Below, one piece after another: positions 50,189-60,435 of a DNA stretch of 64,000 nt; within the stretch, counting starts at the first letter, position 1; each line of letters starts with the position of its first letter. The notes below the pieces were generated by a model, which was not told the DNA's origin, made no database searches, and saw nothing but the letters and a program-made list of their open reading frames with translations. A program made the position numbers and the translations under genes. Source of the DNA: Alishewanella tabrizica (GTDB lineage: Bacteria; Pseudomonadota; Gammaproteobacteria; Enterobacterales; Alteromonadaceae). Location of the stretch: the NCBI RefSeq assembly GCF_014652375.1, contig NZ_BMYR01000001.1, positions 452,081 through 516,080 of the forward strand. Reading direction: 5' to 3'.

Positions 50189-50237
50189 CAAAATCGCCAG
50201 GAGCGATTTTGAACAGCTACAAGCTAAAGGCATGGGC
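50189..50237. repeat. intergenic repeat family copy 2 (partial)
   Basis: CAAAATCGC / GCGATTTTG (9 bp, 5-nt loop CAGGA) followed by AACAGCTACAAGCT and GGGC. This repeats the right half of the copy at 50112 with a shortened left arm, 71 bp further on. Confidence 0.75.
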
Positions 50238-50247
50238 GCTAAAAAGT

Positions 50248-50274
50248 AAAACGCCAGCACTAGGCTGGCGTTTT
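50248..50274 (-). terminator. terminator of tRNA-Phe/Thr/Phe transcript
   Basis: A 10-bp stem AAAACGCCAG / CTGGCGTTTT with a 7-nt loop and TTTTACTTTTT on the minus strand, eight bases beyond the last tRNA. Confidence 0.85.
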
Positions 50275-50281
50275 GCAATTA

Positions 50282-50357
50282 TGGTGCCCAGAGGCGGAAT
50301 CGAACCACCGACACGCGGATTTTCAATCCGCTGCTCTACCGACTGAGCTATCTGGGC
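50282..50357 (-). tRNA. tRNA-Phe (GAA)
   Basis: A 76-nt cloverleaf read on the minus strand: acceptor GCCCAGA with TCTGGGC, D-arm TAGCTCAGTCGG, anticodon loop TGAAAA with GAA, T-loop GGTTCGATTC and an encoded CCA end. Identical to the copy at 50485. Confidence 0.97.
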
Positions 50358-50365
50358 AAAAACGT

Positions 50366-50441
<76 letters not shown>

Positions 50442-50484
50442 AAATCAATTTTCTAGTATCGTTTAAACAACACCATTTAAATTA

Positions 50485-50560
50485 TGGTGCCCAGAGGCGG
50501 AATCGAACCACCGACACGCGGATTTTCAATCCGCTGCTCTACCGACTGAGCTATCTGGGC
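50485..50560 (-). tRNA. tRNA-Phe (GAA), second copy
   Basis: Same 76-nt sequence as the tRNA-Phe at 50282, nearest to the promoter of this three-gene unit. Encoded CCA. Confidence 0.97.
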
Positions 50561-50568
50561 AATGCGGC

Positions 50569-50599
50569 GTATTAAACGGATTTTGCGAAGTTAAGTCAA
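50569..50599 (-). promoter_or_regulatory. promoter of tRNA-Phe/Thr/Phe unit
   Basis: On the minus strand TTGACT is followed after 17 bp by TTTAAT, running into ACGCCGC. The GC-rich discriminator is typical of promoters under stringent control. The Met tRNA unit at 63089 has the same architecture. Confidence 0.65.
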
Positions 50600-50757
50600 C
50601 AGAAATTTATTAAAACGCAATCGACAGCTTATAACTTAAACAAAAAACGCTTTTTTCTGCTATTTTTGAGTAGAAAACAAGCAAGATAGAATACCTCGCA
50701 TTACTTGTTTTTCCTCGCAATATGCTCGGTATTTTCGACACGCCGAGCACAAAAACT

Positions 50758-51630
<873 letters not shown>

Positions 51631-52008
51631 TTAGAAAGGTAAAAATAGCGGCTGTTTGCTTAAGGCAACCCGAACCATTAAGCCTAACCAGCCCAGAGCG
51701 CCTAAAAAAGATAACCAGCGAATAACTGGGGTACGTCCTCTTAACGCTGAAAACGCTAACGCGATATAGGCGAACAAGGCGATTAACTTTTCAGTCAGCC
51801 AACCGTTTACAAAAGGATATTGCTGAATCGTGATCATTAAGGCGACAGCAGACAAAATTAAAAACGTATCAACGACGTGCGGCGTAATTTTAAAAAACTT
51901 TTGCTGCAACAACGGTGACGATTTAAGGCGTAATCCGAAGCGGATGAATAAGAGTAATACACTTAGCACCACTAACAACAAATGCAGATGTTTAAACGCC
52001 ATATACAT
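51631..52008 (-). CDS. SirB2 family membrane protein
   Basis: A 125-residue protein with four predicted hydrophobic helices, starting MAFKHLHLLLVVLSVLLLFIR or two codons earlier at the chosen ATG 52008. FKHLHLLLV and the positive loop RFGLRLKSSPLLQQKFFKITPHVVDT are SirB2-like. The Salmonella gene name comes from an invasion-regulator screen; the molecular role is unknown. It is 24 bp before kdsA, where SirB genes usually sit. Confidence 0.85.
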   Translation of the reverse strand: MYMAFKHLHLLLVVLSVLLLFIRFGLRLKSSPLLQQKFFKITPHVVDTFLILSAVALMITIQQYPFVNGWLTEKLIALFAYIALAFSALRGRTPVIRWLSFLGALGWLGLMVRVALSKQPLFLPF

Positions 52009-52061
52009 AATAAAAATACCCCTCAATTAATAATCTAGGTGATTGAATTTATTGCACCAAA

Positions 52062-53630
52062 TTAAACAGCCGTTACGGTATCATCATCTGGATATTTTTG
52101 CAGTATTGCTTCTAACTTTCCGACTATCGTTTTGAAGGTTTCGACCAACTTTGGCTCAAACTGTCTTCCCGATTGCTCGGTAATTTCAACCATCACTTGC
52201 TCTAAGGTCCAAGCTTCTTTATAACAGCGGCGATGCCGAAGGGCATCATACACATCCGCTAACGCCGCAATGCGTGCAAAAATGTGAATATCCTCGCCTT
52301 TTTTGCCTGCGGGATACCCACTGCCATCCCATTTTTCATGATGATCTCGTGCAATGACGGCACCTGCTTGAATAATGGCGCGTTTTGAATTTTTTAAGAT
52401 GTTAAAACCAATGCTGGCGTGTGTTTTCATCACTTGCCATTCCGTATCATTTAAGCCTTCAGGCTTATTTAAAATGGTATCCGGGATCCCTACTTTGCCT
52501 ACATCATGTAATGGTGCGGCAAACATCAATTTTTCCGCTTCAACATCGGGTAAGCCATAGGCCTTTGCTAATTCATAGCAAATAAAGGCAATACGCCGTA
52601 CGTGATTACCCGTTTCAACTGAGCGCTGTTCAACGGCTTCACTCAGTCTATAGACGATTTCGCGTTGCGTATCTTCCACTTCATTTTGCAATTGCACGTT
52701 TTCATAGGCGATTTGCACATTTTGCGCGAACAGTTCAACCAATTTGCGTTGATTCTGACTCATTGGGCCTGGAATACCTGACACATACAGTAAGGAGCCT
52801 TGCGTAAATTTGCTACAACAATAGGCAACCAGGTAATTATCACGATAGACAATATCTTTGCTGGTTAAAGCTTCTTCAAACGCATCCAGCAAATTGGGCT
52901 CAAGCACATCTTTGATCGCACGGCCCTCTTGCTGCTCAAACTCGCCCTGCCCGGCAAATACCACTAAATCGTGCGGATCCGTTGTTTGCACATTACCTGC
53001 TACTAAGGAGGAACTGACCAGTAACGCATTTTCATCACAGCCTAACACTGACGTTAATTGCTGTAATACGCCATCAATAAATTGCTCCATAGAATGCGAT
53101 GAAAAAAGATCAACTGACGCATCTATGATTTTCGCCAAACCAAGACGGCTTTGCTCCAACGAGATGATATCGCGGTAAGAGCGCAAACTTGACATGATAA
53201 CGGTAAAGAGTTTTTGTGCGGTTAACTCGGTTTTAGATTTATAATCATTGATATCATAATCAACAATCACTTGACGTTCAGGGGCCTGCCCAGGTTGGCC
53301 AGTTCGTAATATGATACGAACAAATTGATTTTGCAGTTCGCCACGAATAAATTGCGCTACTTGAAGGCCTGCGTCGTCGGTTTCCATCACCACATCCAGC
53401 AAGACAATAGCGAGATCTTTATGCTCAAGTAAGAGTTTTCTCGCCTCACTCCCTGAATAGGCACTAAAAAACTCCAAGCGCTTATGTTGAAACTGAAAAT
53501 CGTTTAATGCCAATTTAGTAACGGCATGCACCTCGGGTTCATCATCGACAATTAACACTTTCCAACTGCCATGAATTGTGGGCTCGTCGCCTTCAACTTC
53601 GTCAGCAAATAAAAAATTATCACTCATCAC
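52062..53630 (-). CDS. response regulator with DUF3369 and HD-GYP domains
   Basis: The 522-residue protein has an N-terminal receiver domain (VLIVDDEP near 26, phospho-Asp in VLLDVVME, conserved Lys in DYKSKTEL), a central DUF3369/GAF-like domain (about 165-325) and a C-terminal HD-GYP c-di-GMP phosphodiesterase with LHDVGKVGIPD, HHEKWDGSGYPAGKKGE and the metal-binding residues between. It should lower c-di-GMP when phosphorylated. GGAG seven bases before the first ATG decides the start. No sensor kinase gene is adjacent. It stands between prmC and sirB2. Confidence 0.93.
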   Translation of the reverse strand: MMSDNFLFADEVEGDEPTIHGSWKVLIVDDEPEVHAVTKLALNDFQFQHKRLEFFSAYSGSEARKLLLEHKDLAIVLLDVVMETDDAGLQVAQFIRGELQNQFVRIILRTGQPGQAPERQVIVDYDINDYKSKTELTAQKLFTVIMSSLRSYRDIISLEQSRLGLAKIIDASVDLFSSHSMEQFIDGVLQQLTSVLGCDENALLVSSSLVAGNVQTTDPHDLVVFAGQGEFEQQEGRAIKDVLEPNLLDAFEEALTSKDIVYRDNYLVAYCCSKFTQGSLLYVSGIPGPMSQNQRKLVELFAQNVQIAYENVQLQNEVEDTQREIVYRLSEAVEQRSVETGNHVRRIAFICYELAKAYGLPDVEAEKLMFAAPLHDVGKVGIPDTILNKPEGLNDTEWQVMKTHASIGFNILKNSKRAIIQAGAVIARDHHEKWDGSGYPAGKKGEDIHIFARIAALADVYDALRHRRCYKEAWTLEQVMVEITEQSGRQFEPKLVETFKTIVGKLEAILQKYPDDDTVTAV

Positions 53631-53729
53631 ACGGCTCCAAGGTGGGGGTTGCTAACCTAAACGTATTTTTAGTGTATTGTTATATGCTGCTTTGAAGCGT
53701 AGGTCAAAACTCTTTATAGCACGCCACGT

Positions 53730-54557
53730 TCAAATCAGCTGACCACCCGTAATACGCCATTGATTGCCATAATCCTTTACTGAGCTAACTTGACTAAAAC
53801 CAGCAGCTAACATCATTGCTTTAACAGCATCTGCTTGGTTGTAGCCGTGCTCTAGCCACAACCAGCCACCTGCTAACAAATACGCGGGAGCGGCTTGAAC
53901 AATATGCTGTAAATCGGCTAATCCTTGCTCATTGGCCACTAAGGCGGATAAAGGCTCATACGTTAAGGCCTGCAAGTGTGGATCTGCGGGTTCAATATAG
54001 GGAGGATTACTCACGATAAGCGCAAATTGCTGGGAGGGTAATCCGCTAAACCAGCTACTTTGCAGTACGTTAACATTATTAAGCGCTAAGGCGGCGGCAT
54101 TGCGCTGAGCGAGCGCGACCGCTTCGGGATGGTAATCGACGGCGGTAAGCTGCCAATCGGGTCGGTTTGCCGCAAGCGCCAACGCGATCGCCCCCGTCCC
54201 GGTGCCTAAATCAAGCACTTGGCTACCAGCAGGCAAAGGATGACGTAAAGCTTGCTCAACTAATATTTCGGTGTCTGGACGTGGAATTAACGTGCAGGGT
54301 GCAACAGCTAAAGGTAATCCGTAAAAATGCCACTCGCCAAAGATATAAGCTAAGGGTTCACCTTGCTCGCGACGTTGCAACATCTCCTCAAGGGAAGTAA
54401 ATGCCTGAGCATCTAGCAGCCGCTCAGGATAAGTATAAAGATAACTTTTTTGACAGGCTAACTCGCGGCACAGCATTAGCTGCGCCTCGTGCAATGGCTG
54501 ATCACTTTGCTTGACTAAACGCGCAGCAGCGTGTTGCAGCCACAAAGCCAGCGTCAT
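53730..54557 (-). CDS. prmC: peptide chain release factor N(5)-glutamine methyltransferase
   Basis: PrmC methylates the GGQ glutamine of release factors using S-adenosylmethionine. An N-terminal helical domain is followed by the SAM site VLDLGTGTGAIALALA and the catalytic NPPY motif in IVSNPPYIEP. 275 residues. It overlaps the stop of its substrate gene prfA by one base, so enzyme and substrate are produced together. Confidence 0.96.
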   Translation of the reverse strand: MTLALWLQHAAARLVKQSDQPLHEAQLMLCRELACQKSYLYTYPERLLDAQAFTSLEEMLQRREQGEPLAYIFGEWHFYGLPLAVAPCTLIPRPDTEILVEQALRHPLPAGSQVLDLGTGTGAIALALAANRPDWQLTAVDYHPEAVALAQRNAAALALNNVNVLQSSWFSGLPSQQFALIVSNPPYIEPADPHLQALTYEPLSALVANEQGLADLQHIVQAAPAYLLAGGWLWLEHGYNQADAVKAMMLAAGFSQVSSVKDYGNQWRITGGQLI

Positions 54558-55648
54558 TAACGGTTTTCTTCCGCTAACGCAGCTAATAGGTCTGCTTGAT
54601 GTTCTTGTTTAAGTGGCTCGATAACCTGTTCCAACTCGCCTTCCATGACATCGTTTAGACGATAAATTGTCAGATTGATACGATGATCGGTTAATCGCCC
54701 TTGTGGGAAATTGTAGGTACGGATCCGTTCTGAACGATCGCCACTGCCCACCAAGGAGCGGCGGGTGTTTTGCTCGACTAGCCGGCGTTTTTCATCTTCA
54801 GCCGCTTGAATACGCGATTGTAAAACACTCATCGCGCGGGCACGGTTTTTATGTTGCGAACGCTCATCTTGACACTCCACCACAATTCCAGTGGGTAAGT
54901 GCGTGATCCTAATCGCAGAATCCGTACGGTTAACGTGCTGCCCACCCGCTCCTGATGCACGATAGGTATCCACTTTTAAATCAGCTGGATTAATTTCGAT
55001 GGCTTCGCTTTCTGGAATTTCTGGCATTATCGCCACAGTGCAGGCTGACGTATGCACACGTCCCTGGGATTCAGTAGCAGGGACGCGTTGCACTCGATGC
55101 CCACCTGATTCAAATTTTAACGTACCGTAAGCGCCTTCGCCTTGCACACTGGCGATCACTTCTTTAAAGCCGCCATGCTCGCCCTCGTTAGCGCTTACTA
55201 TCTCTAGACGCCAGCGCTGACGTTCGGCATAACGACTATACATGCGAAACACATCGCCAGCAAAAATCGCGGCTTCATCACCACCAGCACCGGCTCTAAT
55301 TTCCAGAAAACAACTATTGCTGTCATTGGGATCTTTTGGCAATAGTAAGATCTGTAATTCATTGTCTAATGTTTCAATGCGCAGCTTCGCTACTTTATAT
55401 TCCTCTTGCGCCATTTCACGCATCTCGGGATCGCTGTCTTTTTGCATTTCTTCTGCCATCAGTAAATCGTCTTGCGCTTGCTGATAACTTAAAAAAGCTT
55501 TATTGAGATCCTCTAGCTGGCTGAACTCTTTAGATAATTCACGAAACCGCTTCTGATCGCTAATTACCCCTGCGTCGCTGAGCAAAGCCTGAACTTCTTC
55601 GTAACGTTCAACTAAGCCTTGTAGCTTACGATATACCGACTCTTTCAT
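54557..55648 (-). CDS. prfA: peptide chain release factor 1
   Basis: RF1 ends translation at UAA and UAG. The tripeptide PxT-type recognition region lies around residue 185-195 ([15 protein letters not shown]), and the GGQ motif is in [17 protein letters not shown], about residue 235. N-terminal coiled domain present; 363 residues against 360 in E. coli. It lies 18 bp after hemA and runs into prmC. Confidence 0.97.
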   Translation of the reverse strand: MKESVYRKLQGLVERYEEVQALLSDAGVISDQKRFRELSKEFSQLEDLNKAFLSYQQAQDDLLMAEEMQKDSDPEMREMAQEEYKVAKLRIETLDNELQILLLPKDPNDSNSCFLEIRAGAGGDEAAIFAGDVFRMYSRYAERQRWRLEIVSANEGEHGGFKEVIASVQGEGAYGTLKFESGGHRVQRVPATESQGRVHTSACTVAIMPEIPESEAIEINPADLKVDTYRASGAGGQHVNRTDSAIRITHLPTGIVVECQDERSQHKNRARAMSVLQSRIQAAEDEKRRLVEQNTRRSLVGSGDRSERIRTYNFPQGRLTDHRINLTIYRLNDVMEGELEQVIEPLKQEHQADLLAALAEENR

Positions 55649-55666
55649 GTTAATCTGATAACCATA

Positions 55667-56914
55667 TTATAAATCAACTAAGACCTTAACCAGCTCGGAA
55701 GCCTCCGGCTGATCGGATTGTAATAACTGTCGAATTGCGCGAGTCGGACTGTGCATCAAGCGATTGCTCAGTTTCGTGGCGAGTTCTGCCAACACTTTGT
55801 CAGGATCTTGACCTGCAGCAAGCTGATTTTGCGCGCGAATCACTAACTCGTTTTTTACCTGTTCACAACGGTGGCGGTACTCGCGTAGCCAATCTGCTTT
55901 ATCCTGTAACTGCAACCATTGTTGAAAATCTGTGGCACCAGAGGCTATCATCACCCCCGCTTGCTCGGCGGCTTGCTGCCGATTGTTTAAATTTTGCGCC
56001 ACAATACTTTGCAAATCATCCACCGTATACAAATAGGCGTCTTCTAACTCAGCCACTTGCTGTTCAATATCTCGAGGGACCGCTAAATCCACCAGAAACA
56101 TCGGTTTGTGCTTACGTTGCTTTAATGCCTGCTCAACCATACCTTTGCCCACAATAGGTAAGGTACTGGCCGTTGAGGAGATAACAATATCGGCTTCAGC
56201 CAAGCGGGCGGGGACCTGCGATAAAGTCAGCACTTGTGCATTAAACTGCCGCGCTAAACTCTCGGCGCGCTCAAACGTACGGTTGGCAACACTTAGATGC
56301 GTAGCGCCTTGCTCGGTTAAATGTTTCGCCACCAGTTCTATGGTTTCACCGGCGCCAATCAGCAACACCCGCACTTTTTCCAGTTTACCAAAAATCTGTT
56401 TCGCCAACGTCACCGCCGCAAACGCCACAGACACCGCATTGGCACCGATCTCGGTTTCAGTTCTAACCTCTTTAGCCACAGCAAAAGTTTTTTGGAATAA
56501 TCGCTCAAACTGAGGATTTATCGCACCAGCCTGACGCGATTGATTGTAAGCCTGTTTTACTTGGCCTAAAATTTGGGGCTCACCCAACACCAAAGAGTCT
56601 AACCCAGCGGCAACCCGCATCAAATGCTGCACTGCATCCTGATCGCGATAGAGGTATAAGTGTTGCTGTAATTCCGATAAATTCAGTTGATGAAATTGCG
56701 CCAACCAATGTAACACCTGCTCTGATTGTTCAGCGTTACCGCTGAAGTATAATTCAGTTCGATTGCAGGTAGACAGGATAACCGCATCAGCCAAGCGTAA
56801 ATCCCCTGCTAGTTGCTGCAAGGCCTCAGGCACCTGTTCCGGAGCAAATGCGAGCTTTTCACGCAGTGCAACCGGTGCGGTTTTATGATTTATGCCTAGT
56901 GCAAAAATAGCCAT
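55667..56914 (-). CDS. hemA: glutamyl-tRNA reductase
   Basis: HemA reduces Glu-tRNA to glutamate-1-semialdehyde, the first step of C5 haem synthesis. The N-terminus GINHKTAPVALREKL and the catalytic Cys in LSTCNRTELYF are clear; the NADPH domain has LIGAGETIELVAKHL, and the C-terminal dimerisation helices follow. Start ATG 56914 gives 415 residues; a GTG one codon earlier is possible. It is divergent from lolB across 52 bp and first in the prfA-prmC unit. Confidence 0.97.
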   Translation of the reverse strand: MAIFALGINHKTAPVALREKLAFAPEQVPEALQQLAGDLRLADAVILSTCNRTELYFSGNAEQSEQVLHWLAQFHQLNLSELQQHLYLYRDQDAVQHLMRVAAGLDSLVLGEPQILGQVKQAYNQSRQAGAINPQFERLFQKTFAVAKEVRTETEIGANAVSVAFAAVTLAKQIFGKLEKVRVLLIGAGETIELVAKHLTEQGATHLSVANRTFERAESLARQFNAQVLTLSQVPARLAEADIVISSTASTLPIVGKGMVEQALKQRKHKPMFLVDLAVPRDIEQQVAELEDAYLYTVDDLQSIVAQNLNNRQQAAEQAGVMIASGATDFQQWLQLQDKADWLREYRHRCEQVKNELVIRAQNQLAAGQDPDKVLAELATKLSNRLMHSPTRAIRQLLQSDQPEASELVKVLVDL

Positions 56915-56966
56915 CACCTGTATTATGGTTTATGTAAGGGGCGAATTGTACGAAAAACCCCAGGTT

Positions 56967-57602
56967 ATGAAAAGCAAAAGCAAGGACTTTAGTGTGTCAT
57001 TCTCAACATGTCGATTAACGCTGGTATTTTTAGTGACCTTTTTAGCGGGCTGTAGCATAAAACCAAACTCCCCGCCTGCTGCAGACATACTGCCGGCCAC
57101 TGAGCGCCAGCAGCAGCTAACTGCTATGCAACAATTTACGGTGCAAGCCTCGATGGGTATTCGATCACCCGCAGAATCTGTTAGCGGTAGTCTACGTTGG
57201 CAGCAAGTCGATCACACCACATATCAAGCTAGGCTTGCAAATATGTTGGGCATTAGTTTGTTTGAATTAAGCCAAAAACCAGAAAGCACCGAATTATTGT
57301 TACGCGGTGAACGTTATCAAGCAGCAGATATCAGCAGTTTGCTGTGGCAATTGGCTGGTTGGTCGGTACCGTTGCACGATATGCCATTATGGTTACGGGG
57401 CTTACCGGGCAGCAGTGCAACGGATCTTAAATATGATCGTGCAGGGCGTTTAGTCAGCTTTAGCTTGCTTGATAGCACGGGTATTCGCTGGCAACTGAGC
57501 TATAACAGTTTTTTTGACGATGCTCTGTCACTACCAAAACAATTACAACTACAAAGCGATGACACACAAATTCGTATCGTGATCCGGAGTTGGCAACGAT
57601 GA
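56967..57602 (+). CDS. lolB: outer membrane lipoprotein receptor LolB
   Basis: LolB accepts lipoproteins from LolA and inserts them in the outer membrane. The 211-residue product from ATG 56967 has a signal with lipobox LAGC (Cys about residue 29) and then the LolB fold, with LTAMQQFTVQASMGIRSPAESVSG, the protruding Leu loop LANMLGISLFEL and WLRGLPGS. The open frame upstream to 56892 overlaps hemA and is not used. Its last codons overlap ispE (ATGA). Confidence 0.94.
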   Translation: MKSKSKDFSVSFSTCRLTLVFLVTFLAGCSIKPNSPPAADILPATERQQQLTAMQQFTVQASMGIRSPAESVSGSLRWQQVDHTTYQARLANMLGISLFELSQKPESTELLLRGERYQAADISSLLWQLAGWSVPLHDMPLWLRGLPGSSATDLKYDRAGRLVSFSLLDSTGIRWQLSYNSFFDDALSLPKQLQLQSDDTQIRIVIRSWQR

Positions 57603-58450
57603 CTCTTAGCTTGCCCGCGGTGGCTAAACTGAATTTATTTTTGCATATCACTGGTCGGCGCGCCGACGGTTATCATAATTTGCAAACCTTGTTTCAAATG
57701 CTCGACGTGGGCGATATGCTGCATTTTAGCCCAAACGATAGCAATACAATCACCTTAGAATGTAACGATGCCAGTTTGATCGGGGTGGATAATCTCATCT
57801 ACAAGGCCGCGCAACGATTAAAACCCCTCGCGCCACCTAACGCCGGTTGTCATATTCGTTTAGATAAACATTTGCCCATGGGGGGCGGTTTGGGAGGCGG
57901 TTCGTCCGATGCGGCAACCACTTTACATGCCTTAAATAAATTGTGGCAGTTAGATTTAACCACAACAGAACTTGCCGCAGTAGGTCTAACCTTGGGTGCC
58001 GATGTGCCGGTGTTTGTTCATGGCAATACCGCCTTTGCCGAAGGGGTTGGCGAACATTTACAACCGGTAAAGTTACCACGTAAAACGTACTTAGTCGTGA
58101 CCCCTGAATGCCACGTTAGCACCGCTGAGATCTTCCGTCACCCGGCCTTAACACGCGACACGCCAGCTATGACACTATCCGACCTTATGCAAAAAACCTG
58201 GCGTAATGATTGCCAACTCTTGGTAGAACAGCTCTATCCTATTGTTGCAATAACCTTACAGTGGTTGGTAGAATACGCTCCGTGTCGAATGACGGGTACT
58301 GGCGCAAGTGTGTTCGCCGAATTTCCGGACACGGCCAGTGCTCAACATGCTCTTGCGCAACTTCCGCCGCATTGTCGAGGATTTATTGCCCAAGGGGTCA
58401 ACCAGTCGCCACTGCTGGCTGCGTTGGCAGATACCGATTATAACAGTTGA
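57599..58450 (+). CDS. ispE: 4-diphosphocytidyl-2-C-methyl-D-erythritol kinase
   Basis: IspE phosphorylates CDP-methylerythritol in the MEP pathway, three steps after the Dxr encoded in this window. The GHMP kinase features are PAVAKLNLFLHITGRRADGYHNL near the start and the ATP loop PMGGGLGGGSSDAATTL at about residue 95. 283 residues from ATG 57599, which overlaps the lolB stop; an upstream TTG is less likely. Confidence 0.96.
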   Translation: MTLSLPAVAKLNLFLHITGRRADGYHNLQTLFQMLDVGDMLHFSPNDSNTITLECNDASLIGVDNLIYKAAQRLKPLAPPNAGCHIRLDKHLPMGGGLGGGSSDAATTLHALNKLWQLDLTTTELAAVGLTLGADVPVFVHGNTAFAEGVGEHLQPVKLPRKTYLVVTPECHVSTAEIFRHPALTRDTPAMTLSDLMQKTWRNDCQLLVEQLYPIVAITLQWLVEYAPCRMTGTGASVFAEFPDTASAQHALAQLPPHCRGFIAQGVNQSPLLAALADTDYNS

Positions 58451-58560
58451 TGCCTAGTAAATAGGTTTATGCTTCGTAAGCATTGTCTTTCAGCATATGC
58501 CTATATTTTAAGCATTGTAATGATTTAAACCGGACTCACCACTGCCCTGAGGATCCTACC

Positions 58561-59505
58561 GTGCCCGACATGAAGATTTTCGCTGGTAATGCCATACCAG
58601 AACTTGCCAACAAAATCGCCAGCCGTCTTTACATCAAACTGGGAGACGCCGCTGTCGGACGCTTCAGTGATGGCGAAGTCAGTGTGCAAATCAACGAAAA
58701 TGTACGCGGTTCAGACGTTTTTATTATTCAATCGACTTGTGCGCCTACCAATGACAATTTAATGGAACTGATTGTGATGGTGGATGCTTTACGCCGAGCC
58801 TCAGCAGGTCGGATCACCGCGGTTATCCCTTATTTTGGATATGCTAGACAAGATCGCCGAGTACGCTCTGCGCGCGTCCCTATTACCGCTAAAGTCGTCG
58901 CAGATTTTCTCTCCAGCGTGGGTGTAGATCGGGTGCTTACCGTAGATCTGCATGCTGAGCAAATACAAGGTTTCTTTGATGTACCGGTTGATAACGTATT
59001 TGCTAGTCCGGTGCTATTAGAAGATATGCGTAAAAAGTCGTTGCAAGCGCCCGTAGTCGTTTCACCCGATATCGGTGGCGTTGTGCGCGCCAGAGCTGTC
59101 GCCAAATTGTTAAACGACGCCGATTTAGCTATTATCGATAAGCGCCGCCCTAAAGCGAACGTTTCACAAGTCATGCATATCATCGGAGATGTTAAAGACC
59201 GCGATTGTATTATTGTGGACGATATGATCGACACAGGTGGCACCTTGTGTAAAGCGGCTGAAGCTTTAAAGGAACAAGGCGCGAAACGGGTCTTTGCCTA
59301 CGCCACACATGCAGTTTTCTCAGGCAATGCACCAGAGATTATCAGTAACTCAGTGATCGATGAACTTATTATTACTGATACCATCCCGCTCTCTGCTGCC
59401 ATGCGCGCCATTCCAAAAGTTCGCCAACTTACCTTGAGTGAACTATTAGCTGAATGTATTCGCCGCATTAGCAATGAAGAATCTATCTCATCAATGTTTG
59501 ACTAG
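58561..59505 (+). CDS. prs: ribose-phosphate pyrophosphokinase
   Basis: Prs makes PRPP from ribose 5-phosphate and ATP, the substrate also used by Gpt and other salvage enzymes. The 314 residues are close to E. coli throughout: [46 protein letters not shown] and the PRPP loop [14 protein letters not shown]. The start is GTG 58561 (MPDMKIF), seven bases after TGAGGAT; the in-frame frame to 58483 is not coding-like. It follows ispE by 110 bp. Confidence 0.97.
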   Translation: MPDMKIFAGNAIPELANKIASRLYIKLGDAAVGRFSDGEVSVQINENVRGSDVFIIQSTCAPTNDNLMELIVMVDALRRASAGRITAVIPYFGYARQDRRVRSARVPITAKVVADFLSSVGVDRVLTVDLHAEQIQGFFDVPVDNVFASPVLLEDMRKKSLQAPVVVSPDIGGVVRARAVAKLLNDADLAIIDKRRPKANVSQVMHIIGDVKDRDCIIVDDMIDTGGTLCKAAEALKEQGAKRVFAYATHAVFSGNAPEIISNSVIDELIITDTIPLSAAMRAIPKVRQLTLSELLAECIRRISNEESISSMFD

Positions 59506-59523
59506 TCGTGTGGCATACCGACT

Positions 59524-59555
59524 AAAATTAAGGCGCCTCATGGCGCCTTAATTTT
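59524..59555. terminator. bidirectional terminator between prs and TlpA-like gene
   Basis: A perfect 14-bp stem AAAATTAAGGCGCC / GGCGCCTTAATTTT with loop TCAT. T-rich arms on both strands let it end both convergent transcripts. Confidence 0.9.
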
Positions 59556-59587
59556 ACAGCAATAGGTATCAAGTGTTTTTTAGTTCA

Positions 59588-60103
59588 TCATTCAGCAGTT
59601 ATTTGCTCGTCTAATGCGTTGTTTAGCACGGTAACCAAGCTATCAAGACTGGCTTCGCCAAAGCCAACACTGTGATAGACCACTTTGCCATGTTTACCTA
59701 TTACAAATAAGTTAGGTAATCCCTCTACACCATACTTTCCACCAATAAGTCCTTTTTCATCATGGGTAAAAATTAACGCAGGGAGTGATTCTGAAATGAC
59801 CTTTTGCACCTTACGATAACGGCGTTTGTCTTCTTTATAGTTCACGGCAATGACGTGCATAAGTTCGGAACCCGCTTCATTTTGAACGGCATTAAGCACA
59901 GGCAGTTCTTGTAAGCAAGGCGCGCACCACGACGCCCAAAACGACACAACGACAACTTTGCCTTTATAAGCATCTAACGTTACTTTTTCACCTGTAATAT
60001 CATATCCCAAGAACGGCGGGGGAACGTCCCCTTGCTGCGGTACAGCCGCAAGACGAAAAGACAACACCATAACAAAAACAATTACCATACTTTTATATAG
60101 CAT
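59588..60103 (-). CDS. TlpA-like thioredoxin-fold protein, exported
   Basis: The 171-residue product from ATG 60103 (AAGAGA upstream) has a signal peptide (YKSMVIVFVMVLSFRLAAV) and a TlpA/ResA-like domain. The active site is FWASWCAPCLQELPVL (CxxC near residue 65), and a cis-Pro lies in VEGLPNLFVIG. It should act as a periplasmic thiol reductant; the client is unknown since no cytochrome biogenesis genes are adjacent. Confidence 0.88.
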   Translation of the reverse strand: MLYKSMVIVFVMVLSFRLAAVPQQGDVPPPFLGYDITGEKVTLDAYKGKVVVVSFWASWCAPCLQELPVLNAVQNEAGSELMHVIAVNYKEDKRRYRKVQKVISESLPALIFTHDEKGLIGGKYGVEGLPNLFVIGKHGKVVYHSVGFGEASLDSLVTVLNNALDEQITAE

Positions 60104-60385
60104 AAATTCTCTTATTACATTCAATTGCAAACAGCGCAGTATATGTTTTTACTTTACCATTACACAACTAACAGTTTACATAAAAATAAATAGCTTGTTT
60201 AAGGGGGGCTATTAAAAGAACACTGCTTATTGCTGATCAGCCTGCCGAAGTGATGGCGATATCCTATGAAATACTGCGTTACTTACTTTGACATTGAGTT
60301 GCTGGTACACAGTTGCATTGATGAATATCATTTGCAGCACACTTGGGGCAGTGGTAATATGTCGCGCCTTTTACAAGGGCTACAA

Positions 60386-60410
60386 GTTTTAGCTGGTCGC
60401 AAGCTAAAAC
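60386..60410 (+). promoter_or_regulatory. rplY leader hairpin
   Basis: GTTTTAGCT / AGCTAAAAC, 9 bp with a 7-nt loop, ends 25 bases before the rplY ATG. The rest of the 332-bp gap (60104-60435) shows no gene; a TTGACA at 60288 lacks a convincing -10. The hairpin may be a site for L25 feedback, as L25 binds 5S rRNA, but this is a guess. Confidence 0.4.
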
Positions 60411-60435
60411 ACACTTTAATTTTTGGAGTACATCA

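Larger units (their letters stand above)
49950..50247. other. intergenic region with repeat elements
   Basis: About 300 bp between the peptidase start and the tRNA cluster terminator. The peptidase promoter must lie at its left end; I see no clear match. The right half consists of hairpin repeats described separately. Confidence 0.6.
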
